Positions 38,967 through 48,089 of a stretch of DNA of 64,000 nucleotides are shown piece after piece; positions within the stretch are counted from its first letter, which is position 1, and each line of letters opens with the position of its first letter. Both the position numbers and the translations under genes were made by a program. The notes beneath the pieces were generated by a model. It searched no databases. It saw only the letters and a list, made by a program, of their open reading frames with translations, and was not told where the DNA came from. The stretch lies in the NCBI GenBank assembly GCA_039621445.1, contig CP154956.1, positions 84,812,474 to 84,876,473 on the forward strand, given 5' to 3'. The stretch comes from Euglena gracilis (lineage: Eukaryota; Euglenida; Euglenophyceae; Euglenales).

Positions 38967-39709
38967 TCTGGATGTTATAGCCGCTTTTCCATAAAATGAT
39001 CACGTTTTTGAACAAAAAAGACATGGGCAATCCCAATTTTCAGAAGGCCTCGAAAACAAAAATTACACGTCCGTAATTTAAAAATTAATTACGCTGTAAG
39101 TTACCTGTAAATTACACGCGAAACTTACATTTGTAAATTACGTCGCAATGCTATTCGCTGGGGCCGCAACTTCCCTGGTGGGCTCAGGCCAGGGCCTTTG
39201 TGAAATTGGGGCCCGTTTTCGAATATGCCGACCGACGGTAAAGGGGGTGAGGTGTGCCCCCCCGACCCGGGGTCCCCAGTTGCCCCGCGTAGGATCTTTT
39301 TTTCTTTGCACTGTTGGTTTTTCCCCATTTTCCAAGTTTGGTCCAAAGGGTGGACAAAAACAAACCCAACCATCCTACTTGGAAGCACACAGCAGAGCAC
39401 AAACAAACCTGCTGGAGAGGGAAGGTGAGTACCTTTGAGTTCAGGAGACCTGCTGTTTGTCGGAAAACAATTTGGAAAGCAATGCCTTGGTTTCTTTTGA
39501 TATTCCAATTGATCTTCAATTCTTTCAATTCTCAAATGACTTTTGTGCTTCTTTGATTCTCAAATCACTTTCATTCTGGTTCTGGAATTTGCTGGGGTTC
39601 CAATTCCTCTCGCGTGGCGGTTGACTTGCTTTGGTTGTTCATACCGGGGGTTTTTTTGGGAATTTTTGGGAAATTTTTGGCTGCCGACGCCAGCGGCAGC
39701 CGACAGTTT

Positions 39710-41050
39710 GGCCGGACCAACCTAGCCGGCTGGCAGACCAACCTAGCCAGCCAACATGCCTTCCCCCAAGCTGTCCGTCCAGATGAAAGCCACTTTCGCT
39801 AGCCGCCCGGCTATCAAGACCAAACAATACGTACGCCGCACGCAGTCATGGCTGGAGCAGAAAAAAAAAAGGTGTGTGTTCTGCATGGGAATAAGTTCGC
39901 CCGTGCCAAAGTTTGCTCGCACAAGGTCACCGTGCTGAATGTTTGGACCGAAATGCGGCCCGCCTGTTGGCTTTATCCCGTGGGTTCTCCGGACAAAAAA
40001 AGAAACCTGCCGAAAAGAGAAGAAAAGGAAAAAAAAGGCAAAGGCCCCCGCCAAAAAAACTGGTCCCCACGTGTGGCACCAAAACTGGTTCCCACCTGTG
40101 GCACTTAAAGTGCTTCCCAAACTGGGGCAGTCTCAAAGAATTCTTTAAGAACTGTAACCAAGATGTGGGTCCCAAAATGCCCCAAGGTCTGGCCCAAGAT
40201 GGCACCAAACTGGGGGGGGGGGGGGGGGGGTTCAACAGAATGTTTTCAGAACAAGAACGCTACAACAAAGCCATTTTTCAATGCCCTTGGCAAAAAACAA
40301 TCAAACAACCTTGTTGAACTGCAAAGGCAGAAAGCAAAGGTGAACATTGCAACAAAGAAGAGAGCACAGTTTACAACAACAAGGTCCTGTGTTTTTCTGT
40401 AAAATACCAAAGGACCTTGACAAAAACAGTTTAAAATCCTTCACTTCATTACTCTTCGTCTCTTCTTGGTTCATCTTCTGCTTCTTCACACTTCAACCTG
40501 TGAGTCAAGGATGACAGAGACAAAAAAAAGATGACAGGCAATGTGGTACAAAAAAACATGACGCAATGGCAGTTCGGAGGTTCAATTTACATAATTACAG
40601 TTTGAAGGCGAAGGAAAGTAAATTGGAAAGCAAGAAAACACAGAATGCAAGGCCAAAATGTCCCCAAGTCACCAGGCCCAAGACACAGAGCTGCAGCTGG
40701 AGCTCTGTGAAATGGCAGCAAAAGTTCCAAAACTTTAAAACACGACCAGAAAACCATGAGAAAGCTCAGAAAATGATATAAAAACAGAACGCCCAACAGA
40801 AGACATGCCACACAAGAGGGTGGGACTAAAATGGTCACCCAGCGGACCAAATTTTGGAGAAAATGCCACATTTTTTAAAGTGGTCCAGATGCACTAGAAA
40901 AGACCAATAGAATCATTCTTCAAAAGACACTTTAAGATGGGCGTACCTGCTTCCATGTTAAAAAAATCCTGCATGACTGCATTCCTTGTACCTTAAGTCA
41001 GAATAAAGATAAACAAGGAATTCCAAGAGGGACAAACACTTTTCTGACAC
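39710..41050. other. No gene recognised
   Basis: 39,715-39,800 has gccggctggc and ccgtccgtccag words of the ggacggacgg family. 39,900-40,200 is Lys-rich in all frames with gtcccaaaatg-type units. A pure G run lies at 40,212-40,230. 40,250-41,050 is unique with no motif. Confidence 0.35.
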
Positions 41051-41099
41051 ACAATTAGGAAATACCGGGCGTGGTCGCATGCGCTAGACCTGTCGCGAT

Positions 41100-41545
41100 T
41101 TTGAGACCAACCTAGCCGTTTTTTTTTTTGAGCAGATACTACTTTGTGGACGCGCAAACCGCGCCAACTGTAGCAACCGTGGAGGCTACTGGATTTGAAG
41201 TGTTCCGGGGGGAAGGCTAGTGAACAGATGGGGAAGCCCCATGGAAAGTCAGGGTGTACACATGTATATAGGAGGGAAGGGCGGTGATCAAAGCAGAGAG
41301 TCGCAGGGGAAAGGTAACAAACGAGCGGCGCTGTGTGAGCAGTCGGTCCCCTGTTCGGGGAGGGGGGTGGAGGGAAGGATGTGCAGAGAGATGAGGGGAG
41401 CCAACCTAGCCGTCCGTCCGTCCAGCCAAAATGCACCCTGTCCACCCGTCCGTCCAGGTGAAAGGAATTTTCTCTAGCCGTCACTCCGTCCGTCCGTCCG
41501 CCCGTCCGTCCGTCCGCACGCCTCCATCAGATACCTCTAGATACC
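41100..41545. repeat. ggacggacgg family, copy 3 (inverted)
   Basis: ccgtccgtccgtccagccaa, caccctgtccacccgtccg and gtgaaaggaattttctctag correspond in inverse to 36,415-36,480. Confidence 0.6.
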
Positions 41546-41620
41546 TCTGTACATGTCATCAGGGGGTTTTTTTTAGTTGTGGGGGGGACCCCCCGCAGAC
41601 TTAAAAACAAACCCTGCATG
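41545..41620. repeat. Copy of the 24,928-25,008 segment
   Basis: ctgtacatgtcatc, ttttagttgtggggggac, ccgcagacttaaaaacaaac and cctgcatg are shared with 24,928-25,003. Confidence 0.7.
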
Positions 41621-42358
41621 CAGGGCTGGATTGAAGTTTTCAAGAGAAGAGGAGGATTGAGGTTGAGGTTGAAGTGAGGTTGAAGTTTCAAAACTTCTCC
41701 CAACTTCAACCCGGGAAACACTTGCATTTTTATGACCTAAATGACTTTGTTCCTTCCTTAGAAATGGCTGATGGCACTGCCAATCCACCGAAACGGATTT
41801 GTTTTGCCAAGGGCCACCAAGGAAAGAGGATTATGGATCTAGCACGTTACTTTGAGGCAAAATGGCCAAAACTCGTCAAAATTTGTAAAATCTGTCAAAT
41901 TCTGGTGAACTTGTAACAACGTTGCGGAAAAAACACCTGGGTGTCCTCATGGTGAGTCCGGAGGATGTCGAAAGAGGCCTACATTTGTGGACCTTAGTGT
42001 GCCAACGTCCTCGGAGGAAGAATGCTCCGAGGCTCGTTCCTTTTGGAACCTGCATTGACCGTCCGCTGACCCACTGAGTGATTCATATGTGATAACAAGG
42101 AAGCCGTTGCAAAGTTTACACTGCTTTCATCCTCCCTTGCATTTTACAATGGGGTTGGATTTTAGTGCTTCCATTTAGGTTTGCCAGGTTTGTCATTTGG
42201 GGCACTCAAATGGTTCATTCAAGGGCAACACACATGGAGAACACATCAAATACTCATCTTCCGGTGGGGCGGGATTTGGATTGAAGTTGGAAGAAGTTAG
42301 ATTGAGGTTGAAGTGAGGTTGAAGTTTGAGAACTTCTCTCCACTTCAATCCAGCCCTG
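41621..42358. mobile_element. hAT-like element with cagggctggattgaagtt ends
   Basis: Left cagggctggattgaagtt and right cacttcaatccagccctg form the TIR; inside both are gaggttgaagtgaggttgaa arrays. CAGGG ends are characteristic of hAT elements, but the 8 bp flanks (cctgcatg and tgtgatgg) do not match, so excision or recombination may have altered the site. Confidence 0.55.
41764..42055 (+). CDS. Candidate exons inside the hAT-like element
   Basis: The ATG at 41,764 starts MADGTANPPKRICFAKGHQG and gives RIMDLARYFEAKWPKLVKIC before a stop at 41,916. A later frame reads CRKRPTFVDLSVPTSSEEEC (about 41,963-42,050). Both look protein-like, and a gtgagt donor lies near 41,951. No family is assigned; they may be remnants of the element's own gene. 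Confidence 0.35.
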
Positions 42359-42608
42359 TGTGATGGCGTTTTCCCCCCAAAAAGTGTTCAAAAAATTTCA
42401 AAAAATGAGCATTTTTGGATCGATTTTCAAAGATAATCAAGGATTTTTGACCGATTTCGACCCGATTTTGGCCCTTTGCCCGTCCATGAAATCAAAAAAA
42501 AATTCGGCCCCCCCCTCACCTTCGAGGTAGGAGGGGGGGGGGTCCGACCCCCTCCTCAGGCTTCCCATCCATCCGTGCACTTTTCTCGGCACGACGGCAT
42601 CAAAAAAA

Positions 42609-42850
42609 TTGTGTTTCCCTTACCGAAAGCCGGAGATTTCCACGTGTCCTGCTATCGGGACAGGTAAAGTTACATATTTCCTGGCGGGGAGCAGCGCGGC
42701 GATCTATGGGGAAACTCATGCCAAAAACCGACCGTCGACAAAAGTCTGTTCGACCGGAGCCGGCTGTCGGCATTTTATTGGACGAGAAATTACTTCTCGA
42801 CATTCATGCCATTCGAGATTCCAAAGGGGGAGGTATTCTTCCCTCCAGGC
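42609..42850 (+). CDS. Zinc-binding-like exon, copy 1
   Basis: The frame contains STKVCSTGAGCRHFIGREIT then SRHSCHSRFQRGR. It aligns residue by residue with SRKVCSACTGCRDFTSREFT then FRHLCHSTLQGGR at 49,768-49,880. DNA identity is lower and many changes are at third positions, so the protein has been conserved. The Cys, Cys, His, Cys, His spacing suggests a metal-binding module. The frame then meets a C/G run at 42,868. Confidence 0.45.
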
Positions 42851-42899
42851 GTTGGGGGTGGGTCGGGACACAGGGGGGGGGGGCACGGGGGGAACATCC

Positions 42900-43030
42900 C
42901 GGTTTTCATGGAAAATTATCACCACGGATGCTTACACGGCAAAGACACGGTTGTTGAATCTTAACCAAGGGTTCATTCGTCACAGGACAATAGACGGAAA
43001 CCTCGAGGGCTTTGTAGTCTGGGACATGGG
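42900..43030 (+). CDS. Possible continuation exon
   Basis: The frame KTRLLNLNQGFIRHRTIDGN, then EGFVVWDMGQG, lies between a C/G run and the next TIR element. Plausible coding composition, no motif. Confidence 0.25.
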
Positions 43031-43032
43031 GC

Positions 43033-43484
43033 AAGGCTGCATAGAGGTAGAGGGATATAGGTAGAGGTGGAGGTAGAGGTAGAGGTAGAGGTAGAGGTAG
43101 AGGTTTTCCAACCTCCTCTATCCCTCTATGTCACCTCTATGTCAAAAACCAAAGGAAAATGATTCAATAAAGGATTTTTTTTTGCAAGCAAAGGGGAAAT
43201 ACATGAAAACTTTTCAGAATTGCTCAATGTGGTCACATAACTGCGCCAACAACTTTCAAAACCATCAACCCACATATTGTTTCTCATCCCCTCGCCGTTT
43301 TGCATGTGTTTTCATGCAAAATTGCCATTTTCCGAGCATATGGGGTGTTTTATGACCCTTTTTGTGGCCATTTTTGTGCATTTTATAGACATAAAGGTGA
43401 CATAGAGGTAGAGGTAGAGGTAGAGGTGGTTGACATAGAGGTAGAGGCCTTTCAACTCTACCTCTACCTCTATGCAGCCCTGCA
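43033..43484. mobile_element. TIR element with tagaggtagagg subterminal arrays
   Basis: It starts caaggctgcatagaggtaga and ends cctctacctctatgcagccctg in inverse. The arrays of gtagag are on both inner sides, with a second inverted pair near 43,118-43,140. The internal 230 bp is AT-rich and non-coding. The termini resemble the gggctgsat ends of the element at 41,621. Confidence 0.6.
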
Positions 43485-43554
43485 CGGGGGAGACACGGGT
43501 GGGGGGGACACGGGGGGGGGGGGACACGGGGGCAACACCCTCATTGTCCACGGC

Positions 43555-43765
43555 CACATGCTGGGGTGTAGATTTGGGATGGTCGGTTGTTGGCTTCTGC
43601 ACGGTGCCCAGGGCCCATCTTCTCCGAAACCCAGGCACCCAGTTTTTGTCCACGGCCAGCTTCACCCCAGGTCTCATCTTCTGAACACAATGATTTGCCA
43701 CAACCATCAACGTTTGTGGATCAAGCCAGAAGTACTTGATGGAAAAGGTGGATGTGCAGAAGAAG
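43555..43765 (-). pseudogene. CENPB/Tc5-type DNA-binding segment of a pogo-like transposase
   Basis: On the minus strand, after a possible acceptor ttttccatcaag, the frame reads YFWLDPQTLMVVANHCVQKM, RPGVKLAVDKNWVPGFRRRW, ALGTVQKPTTDHPKST. The pattern of helix, K-x-W-x-x-x-F-x-x-R, then a Thr-rich linker is that of the second DNA-binding module in pogo/Tigger transposases. It probably belongs to the same group as the gene at 22.6 kb. Only this exon is recognisable. Confidence 0.5.
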
Positions 43766-43870
43766 GGCACCCACAACAAGAAACGCAAGGAAGGGGGTTG
43801 GGTCGCCTGGGACCCTACCAAGAAGGCTCGCACCGCGCAGCGCATGCAAACCAGGTTACAGAAGCCTTAA
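43740..43870 (+). other. Possible short basic reading frame, unclear
   Basis: The frame QKKGTHNKKRKEGGWVAWDP then TKKARTAQRMQTRLQKP ends at 43,870. It overlaps the minus-strand transposase segment, so at most one of the two is real. Confidence 0.2.
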
Positions 43871-43929
43871 GTGTACAGGAATCTGTCCATTTGAAACCTG
43901 TGACGGGAGAAACAGGACAAAGGAGGCTA

Positions 43930-44045
43930 GGCACAGCGGGGGGGGGGGCTGAGGGGGGGGGGCGAGCGGCCGCGCGGGCGGCCGCGCGGGGGGGGGGGGG
44001 GGGGGGGAGGGGGGTCTGAGGGCGGCCGCGCGGGCGGAACACATC
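43930..44045. repeat. gagcggccgcgcgggcggcc repeat, copy 1
   Basis: taggcacagcggggggg, then ggggcgagcggccgcgcggg and a long G run. A direct copy lies at 44,690-44,780 and together they flank about 640 bp. Confidence 0.6.
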
Positions 44046-44269
44046 CTAAAATCGGTGATTTTCGGGTCCAAAAAGTGGTCATTTTTTGCCATTTTTGGGC
44101 TAGTTTTGACCAAAAAAAAGTGCTTTTTTTGGCCGCGCGCAGAGCGCGCGGCCCCCAAATTTTCCATTTTATGTCCGAAAATGGTCATTTTTGGTCATTT
44201 TTGGGCCTCGAAAAAGTCGCGATTTTTTCACAAAAAAATTTTCTTGCCTATGCTACTATAACCTTCTGA

Positions 44270-44700
44270 TAGTTTCCCCCCCCCCACGGACTAGGGGGGG
44301 AAACTTTCGACCGGTTTGGCCTCCCGTCATCTAACCAACCCGCTGGGGAGGGAGAGGGGGACGAGCTTGATGTAGATGATGGCCTGGACACTGAGCGTCA
44401 TGACGACGCTCCGGCCGAGGCTGTTGATGCCATAGCTGAGCGTTTGGATGCTGAGCTTGCAGCCCAGCTCCATGCCCAACTCAACAATTTGCGCCCTCGT
44501 CGCAAGTGACCCTGCTAAAAATGGTCTCCCCTTGGCTTCATGTTCCCCTCCTTGCAGTGATCCACGCTTTCCTGGGACTCGATTTTTTTTGGGGGGGGGA
44601 AACTTTCAGACGGGTCGCCATTTTCTGTTTTTGGCCAAAAAAGTGGGGGGGAAAACTTTCGACCGGGGAAAACTATCAGACGGTCATAGTAGGCACAGTG
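44270..44700. mobile_element. C/G-run element, ctgatagtttcccc ends, ttttcgacc word
   Basis: ctgatagtttcccccccccc at the left is matched by ggggaaaactatcagac at the right. gaaactttcgacc is repeated inside. Related to 1,861-2,090. Acidic or short frames at 44,360-44,520 are not convincing genes. Confidence 0.6.
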
Positions 44701-44850
44701 GGGGGAGGGGGGGGGTCCAGGGGGGGGGGGCGAGCGGCCGCGCGGGCGGCCGCGCAGGGGCCGCGGGGGGTGGGGGGGGGGGGGGGGGGGGGGGTGGGGT
44801 GGGGTGGGGGGGTGGAGGGGGGGTGTGTCCCGAGACCCCCCCGAGCGGCG
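44690..44850. repeat. gagcggccgcgcgggcggcc repeat, copy 2, and G-run tract
   Basis: taggcacagtgggggga, ggggcgagcggccgcgcggg, then more than 80 bp of almost pure G with t interruptions. Confidence 0.6.
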
Positions 44851-44934
44851 CGCCTAGCCTCCCATGCAAGCGACGTGGTTGCACAACGGCTGGGAATGGC
44901 TTTGACGCGTGAGCTGGCTTTCGGCCATTTCTGT

Positions 44935-45090
44935 TTTTTTTTGCCCGAAACAATGTGTGTTTGGCCTCCCGGACCCGGAAAAACTGTTTTTGAGCCGGAA
45001 ATGAGTGTTTTTCGACCCCCTCCGGCCCTCCGGGTTTGGCTCGAAACCCATGGGTTTTGGGTCAACAGGTCAAAAAAGTCGAAAAAAATC
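44935..45090. repeat. Third copy of the ggcctcccggacccggaaaa module
   Basis: Same order as 10,690-10,985: ggcctcccggacccggaaaa, ctgtttttgagcc, gagtgtttttcgaccc, gggtcaa and a cgaaaaaaatc run. Confidence 0.7.
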
Positions 45091-45297
45091 AAAAAAAATG
45101 CTCGAAATTTCGATGTTTTTTTGGCCAAAAAGAAATTATTGCAAAAAATAGGGGCAATTTCTGGCCGAAGACTCCCCCAACTCCTCAACTCCTCAATGAT
45201 TACCATGTCCACAAACCCTTTTGGACACTTTTTGGCAGTTTTATTTTGGGTCCAGGTTCGGGTAAAAAATCCGGTGTCCCAGACGGTTGGGGTTTGC

Positions 45298-45331
45298 GTA
45301 CCCTAACCCTACCCCTAACCCTAACCTAGAC
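45298..45331. repeat. Interstitial telomere-like ccctaa repeats
   Basis: taccctaaccctacccctaa followed by ccctaaccta; four to five units, with a lone taccctaacc at 45,460. Too short to be a chromosome end. It reads as TTAGGG on the other strand. Confidence 0.5.
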
Positions 45332-45642
45332 AGCCAGTTCGGGCTGTGCCGGACAGTTTCTTTGCTGCCCGGCCCGGCAATTGGCATGGGGGCAATGCCC
45401 CGAACAACTTTTGGTTTGCGGTCTCCATTACTCAATGTCAATAATGTATACCCTTTGGATACCCTAACCGCTCAACGCCCACCAACCTTCGACATGCGCA
45501 CATAACGCTGGCCCGCGGGCCTAAACCAAACACCGTTGTCCTCCTGCTACCAATGGCCCTTAGGCCAGGCTGAGAATATACCAAAAATAGGTATCCTTCC
45601 GGCATGCAAGTTGATAAACACAAACACGCCTTTATTATATTC

Positions 45643-45737
45643 ATCAACAGACACTAACAATTTCAGCAGGGGCGCCGGGCCGTGCGAGCGAAGCGAGCGG
45701 CCCGGCGCCCCTGCTGAAATTGTTAGTGTCTGTTGAT
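45643..45737. repeat. Hairpin of element C, loop inverted relative to element A
   Basis: The same arms as 28,059-28,159 (one substitution per arm, compensated: aacaatt pairs with aattgtt) around the loop gtgcgagcgaagcgagc, the exact reverse complement of the loop at 28,101. Confidence 0.9.
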
Positions 45738-45742
45738 TTACT

Positions 45743-45950
45743 ATGTCTGGGCCCGCACGCCTGTCTTGAAAATTCATTCGACAGATACACCTGGCTTGAG
45801 TTTTGCATTTGCGTCATTTTTTTCAACAAAACGTACGCCGTCTTGGAAATCGTTTTACACTAACGGTCGCCTATCTTGGAAATCGTTTTACACTAACGGA
45901 TCCCTGTCTTGGAAATTGTTTTGCACTAACGGGCCTTCCAAAGGGTGAGG
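45743..45950 (+). mobile_element. Element C, left end of the recombinase-element family
   Basis: tatgtctgggcccgcacgcc, cctgtcttgaaaattcattc, the cgtacgccgtcttgg leader and three 33-bp iterons follow the hairpin in the same order and orientation as in element A. After 45,935 the homology stops, so this is a truncated 5' end. Confidence 0.65.
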
Positions 45951-46130
45951 CGGTGGGGGTGAAGTAATTCCGAACTTTTTTAATCCGCCCAGTTTTTTAT
46001 TCAGCGATATTCTACCGCAACTTCGACTTTCACAGCGGGTTGCACAGCTTCACCCAGACGGTGCCCCGGGCCCAAGGAAATGTCTCTTTTGGCACTTGCC
46101 ACAAGGAGAACCTCCTCACAGGTCAGCGGT
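45950..46130. other. No gene seen
   Basis: Unique sequence between two repeats. A short segment with cacttgccacaaggagaa resembles 21,590-21,660 in inverse (cttgtggcgagggcc, cccgggg), perhaps an old shared repeat. Confidence 0.25.
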
Positions 46131-46620
46131 AGCTATACTGAGGGGGCGGCTGGCCGGCTAGCCGTCCGAGCCGTCCGGACCTCTTCAGCCGGACCAATGG
46201 TGGACGCCCAGCCGTCCGTCCGGACAAAGCATTTTTTCGCCAGCCGTCCGTCAAGCCGGACCAATGTCTGTCTTGCCAGCCGGCCGGACCAAAAAAAAAT
46301 TTCCTTCCTTTCCGAAAAGCAGTCACGGCTTCCCTCTACTCGTCGCGTTAAATCAGGAAAAACACTAAGTTGGAGCGCATCCACACCGGCCATGGCAAAA
46401 TTGGTATATATCCGCCCAGAGTCGCGTGCACTGAGACACCTGCGCTTCCAAAGACCCGGCCGGCTAGCCGGCCAGCCGGCCAGCTGGCCAGCCGGCTAGC
46501 TGGACCAAGTGCATTTTCTTCAGCCGTCTGGACCAAGCCCACAAGGTCAGCCGTCCGTCCGGACCTTCGCTTTTTTCACCAGCCGTCCGTCTGTCCGTCC
46601 GTCCGCCCCCTAAACAAAGA
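46130..46620. repeat. ggacggacgg family, long inverted copy
   Basis: It contains gccgtccgtccggacaaagc, the tactcgtcgcgttaaatc link, cagtcgcgtgcactgagac-like words and gccggctagccggccagccgg, in inverse order to the copies at 36.2-36.5 and 37.67-37.94 kb, so it spans more of the family consensus than either. Confidence 0.65.
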
Positions 46621-46812
46621 GGTGTTTGGTGTCATGGTTTGAGGTTAGTGGAAAATTAGCGATGCTTATCTTCAATATGTAGTGCTTGGGGGGGCGTGTG
46701 TGTCCTTATGTTGCCTTCCTTGGCGCGCGTGTGTGTGTCGTGTTTGGGTATGAGGTTGTTGTCACAGTTGTCTGCTGGTGAGGGTCCATAGGTATGATGG
46801 GGTATTAAAACC

Positions 46813-47010
46813 TATTTCCCGAGCCCGACGCCTGTCTTGAATTTCTACAGACACTAACGGATTTCAGGCTGAATCCGTTAGTGTAAAACGATTTCCAAGA
46901 CAGGCGATTGTTAGTGTAAAACGATTTCCCAGACAAGCGATTGTTGGTGAAAAAACGCTTTCCAAGACAGGGATCCGTTGGTGTAAAACAATTTCCAAGA
47001 CAGGCGATCG
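46813..47010 (-). mobile_element. Element D, right end of the recombinase-element family
   Basis: tatttcccgagcccgacgcc, tgtcttgaatttctacagac, the ctgaatccgttagtgt palindrome and four iterons equal, in inverse, the right end of element A (29,180-29,334). The PHD gene ends 22 bp beyond the last iteron and on the same strand, as expected if the gene belongs to this element. Confidence 0.65.
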
Positions 47011-47031
47011 CTTTCATAAACAAAAAAGGTC

Positions 47032-48081
47032 CTAAAAGGGAAAGACGTGAGGAGCAAAAAAAACACAGCTGAGGCAGCGGTACTGTTGATCACGGTGGAC
47101 GACAAAACGAAACGGAGGACCCCGCAACGGGGACACAGGCGGCCAACGGATGCACATAATGTGCGAGCTGCACAGGCAGCTGAAAACGTGGGAGCAACGA
47201 ACGGGAGCCTGTTGCTCCATTGCCTTGTGGCAACCGTCACATGCCCAGCCGAAACGGGGTGGGTGACGCAAATTCACACACTTCCAATGCCACCACACAC
47301 TGCACACCTCACAGCGCATACCACGGAAATCACGACAATCTGTTTTTTTCGGTACCGGAACACTGCACACGCCACAAATTGGAGCGCCATTAGGAACGGG
47401 GAGTGGGAAAACAGTGGGAATGTTCGTAGTGTCCACCGCCACTGGGGCCCCCTCCGCGGACGGCGGCGCCTCGAACATCAACTGCCTCGACCAGGTCGCC
47501 GCGTTCCGCATTTGGCCGGCCTCATCCGGGCACTCCTCAAGTTTGAACACGGGCACGCACCAGCGTGCCAGCTGAGAGGAGAAAAAGTAGCGGTGTTGAC
47601 CGGGAAGAATTTTGTGACCTTGGCACGAACTGCGACTCGCTTTTCCTCTGTCATCCTGTCCTCCTTCTCACACGGTTGCGCGAGGATGTCGGTGATGTCC
47701 TCTTCTTCGTAAACGTTGATGGGCACAGCGAGGGGTCCCAAGGTGCGCCGCCGCTTCGCTGACGGAATCTGTTGATGGAATGTCACTTCCAGATTTCCAA
47801 AGTTTTTCACACCTCTTCTGCCTGTGGTGGCGTGGTGACATTGTCTGGGGTGGGCTCCGCTGGCAAAACGGTCTGCACATACGAATGGAGGTACCAGGAA
47901 AGTAATGGTTAAATTGCACCTGATTTGTCTCCACAAATTCCACAAGGAGGTGAACGAATGCATGCTCGGCCTTTGCATCAACCTGGTCAGGAGGGTTTAC
48001 AAAAAGGGTTGACAAAATTTCACACCCCTGGGATGGCAGTTGGTGTTGGTGCGGGCAAAACACGGCAGAACCTAGCTCGGA
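47032..48081 (-). CDS. PHD-finger protein gene, four exons, 5' part not found
   Basis: Exons (minus strand): 48,081-47,920, 47,872-47,813, 47,768-47,619, 47,571-47,032. The introns are 47, 44 and 47 nt, all GT-AG and all phase 0 (gtgcaattt...gtgcag; gtgtgaaaa...caacag; gtcacaaaa...ctcag). Joined they give an open frame of about 304 codons. Exon 3 has basic AKRRRTLG and acidic VYEEEDITDIL parts. Exon 4 has a PHD zinc finger with Cys66, Cys69, Cys87, Cys90, His95, Cys98, Cys111 and Cys114 (exon numbering), including CEVCSVWWHWKCVNL. PHD fingers bind histone tails and are also found in several DNA-transposon proteins. An acceptor directly before exon 1 (acttatttcgcag) shows more exons lie upstream; a C run and element ends block the trail. 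Function beyond the finger is unknown. Confidence 0.75.
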
Positions 48082-48089
48082 CTGCGAAA

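Larger units (their letters stand above)
38065..39153. mobile_element. 1,089 bp hAT-like non-autonomous element carrying tRNA-like cargo
   Basis: The ends are TAGCATTGCG and CGCAATGCTA, a perfect 10 bp TIR, followed on both sides by repeated gtaattta, taaattac and gtaacttac subterminal motifs. The 8 bp ttcgctgg is present immediately outside both ends (38,057-38,064 and 39,154-39,161) and only once in the unsplit duplicate at 25 kb. An 8 bp duplication with short TIRs points to the hAT superfamily. It has no transposase; inside are three tRNA-like sequences and a copy of the ccccctcggcac repeat (38,420-38,500). Confidence 0.85.
38010..39705. repeat. Segmental duplicate B, split by an insertion
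   Basis: 38,010-38,064 and 39,154-39,705 together correspond to 25,183-25,775. Divergence is low (a few substitutions and small indels). Confidence 0.8.

Noticed and set aside
38851-39036. Minus-strand frame with SRVVERALVNPAVVGSTPIS
   Set aside because: It is the translation of the Asn-like tRNA sequence at 38,896-38,966.
43300-44019. 239-codon plus frame
   Set aside because: It runs through a gtagag microsatellite, C/G runs and a GC repeat; only short parts could be coding, and the minus strand has the better motif.
43930-44850. gcggccgc sites as cloning scars
   Set aside because: They occur in two multi-hundred-bp natural repeat copies with G tracts; no vector sequence is adjacent.
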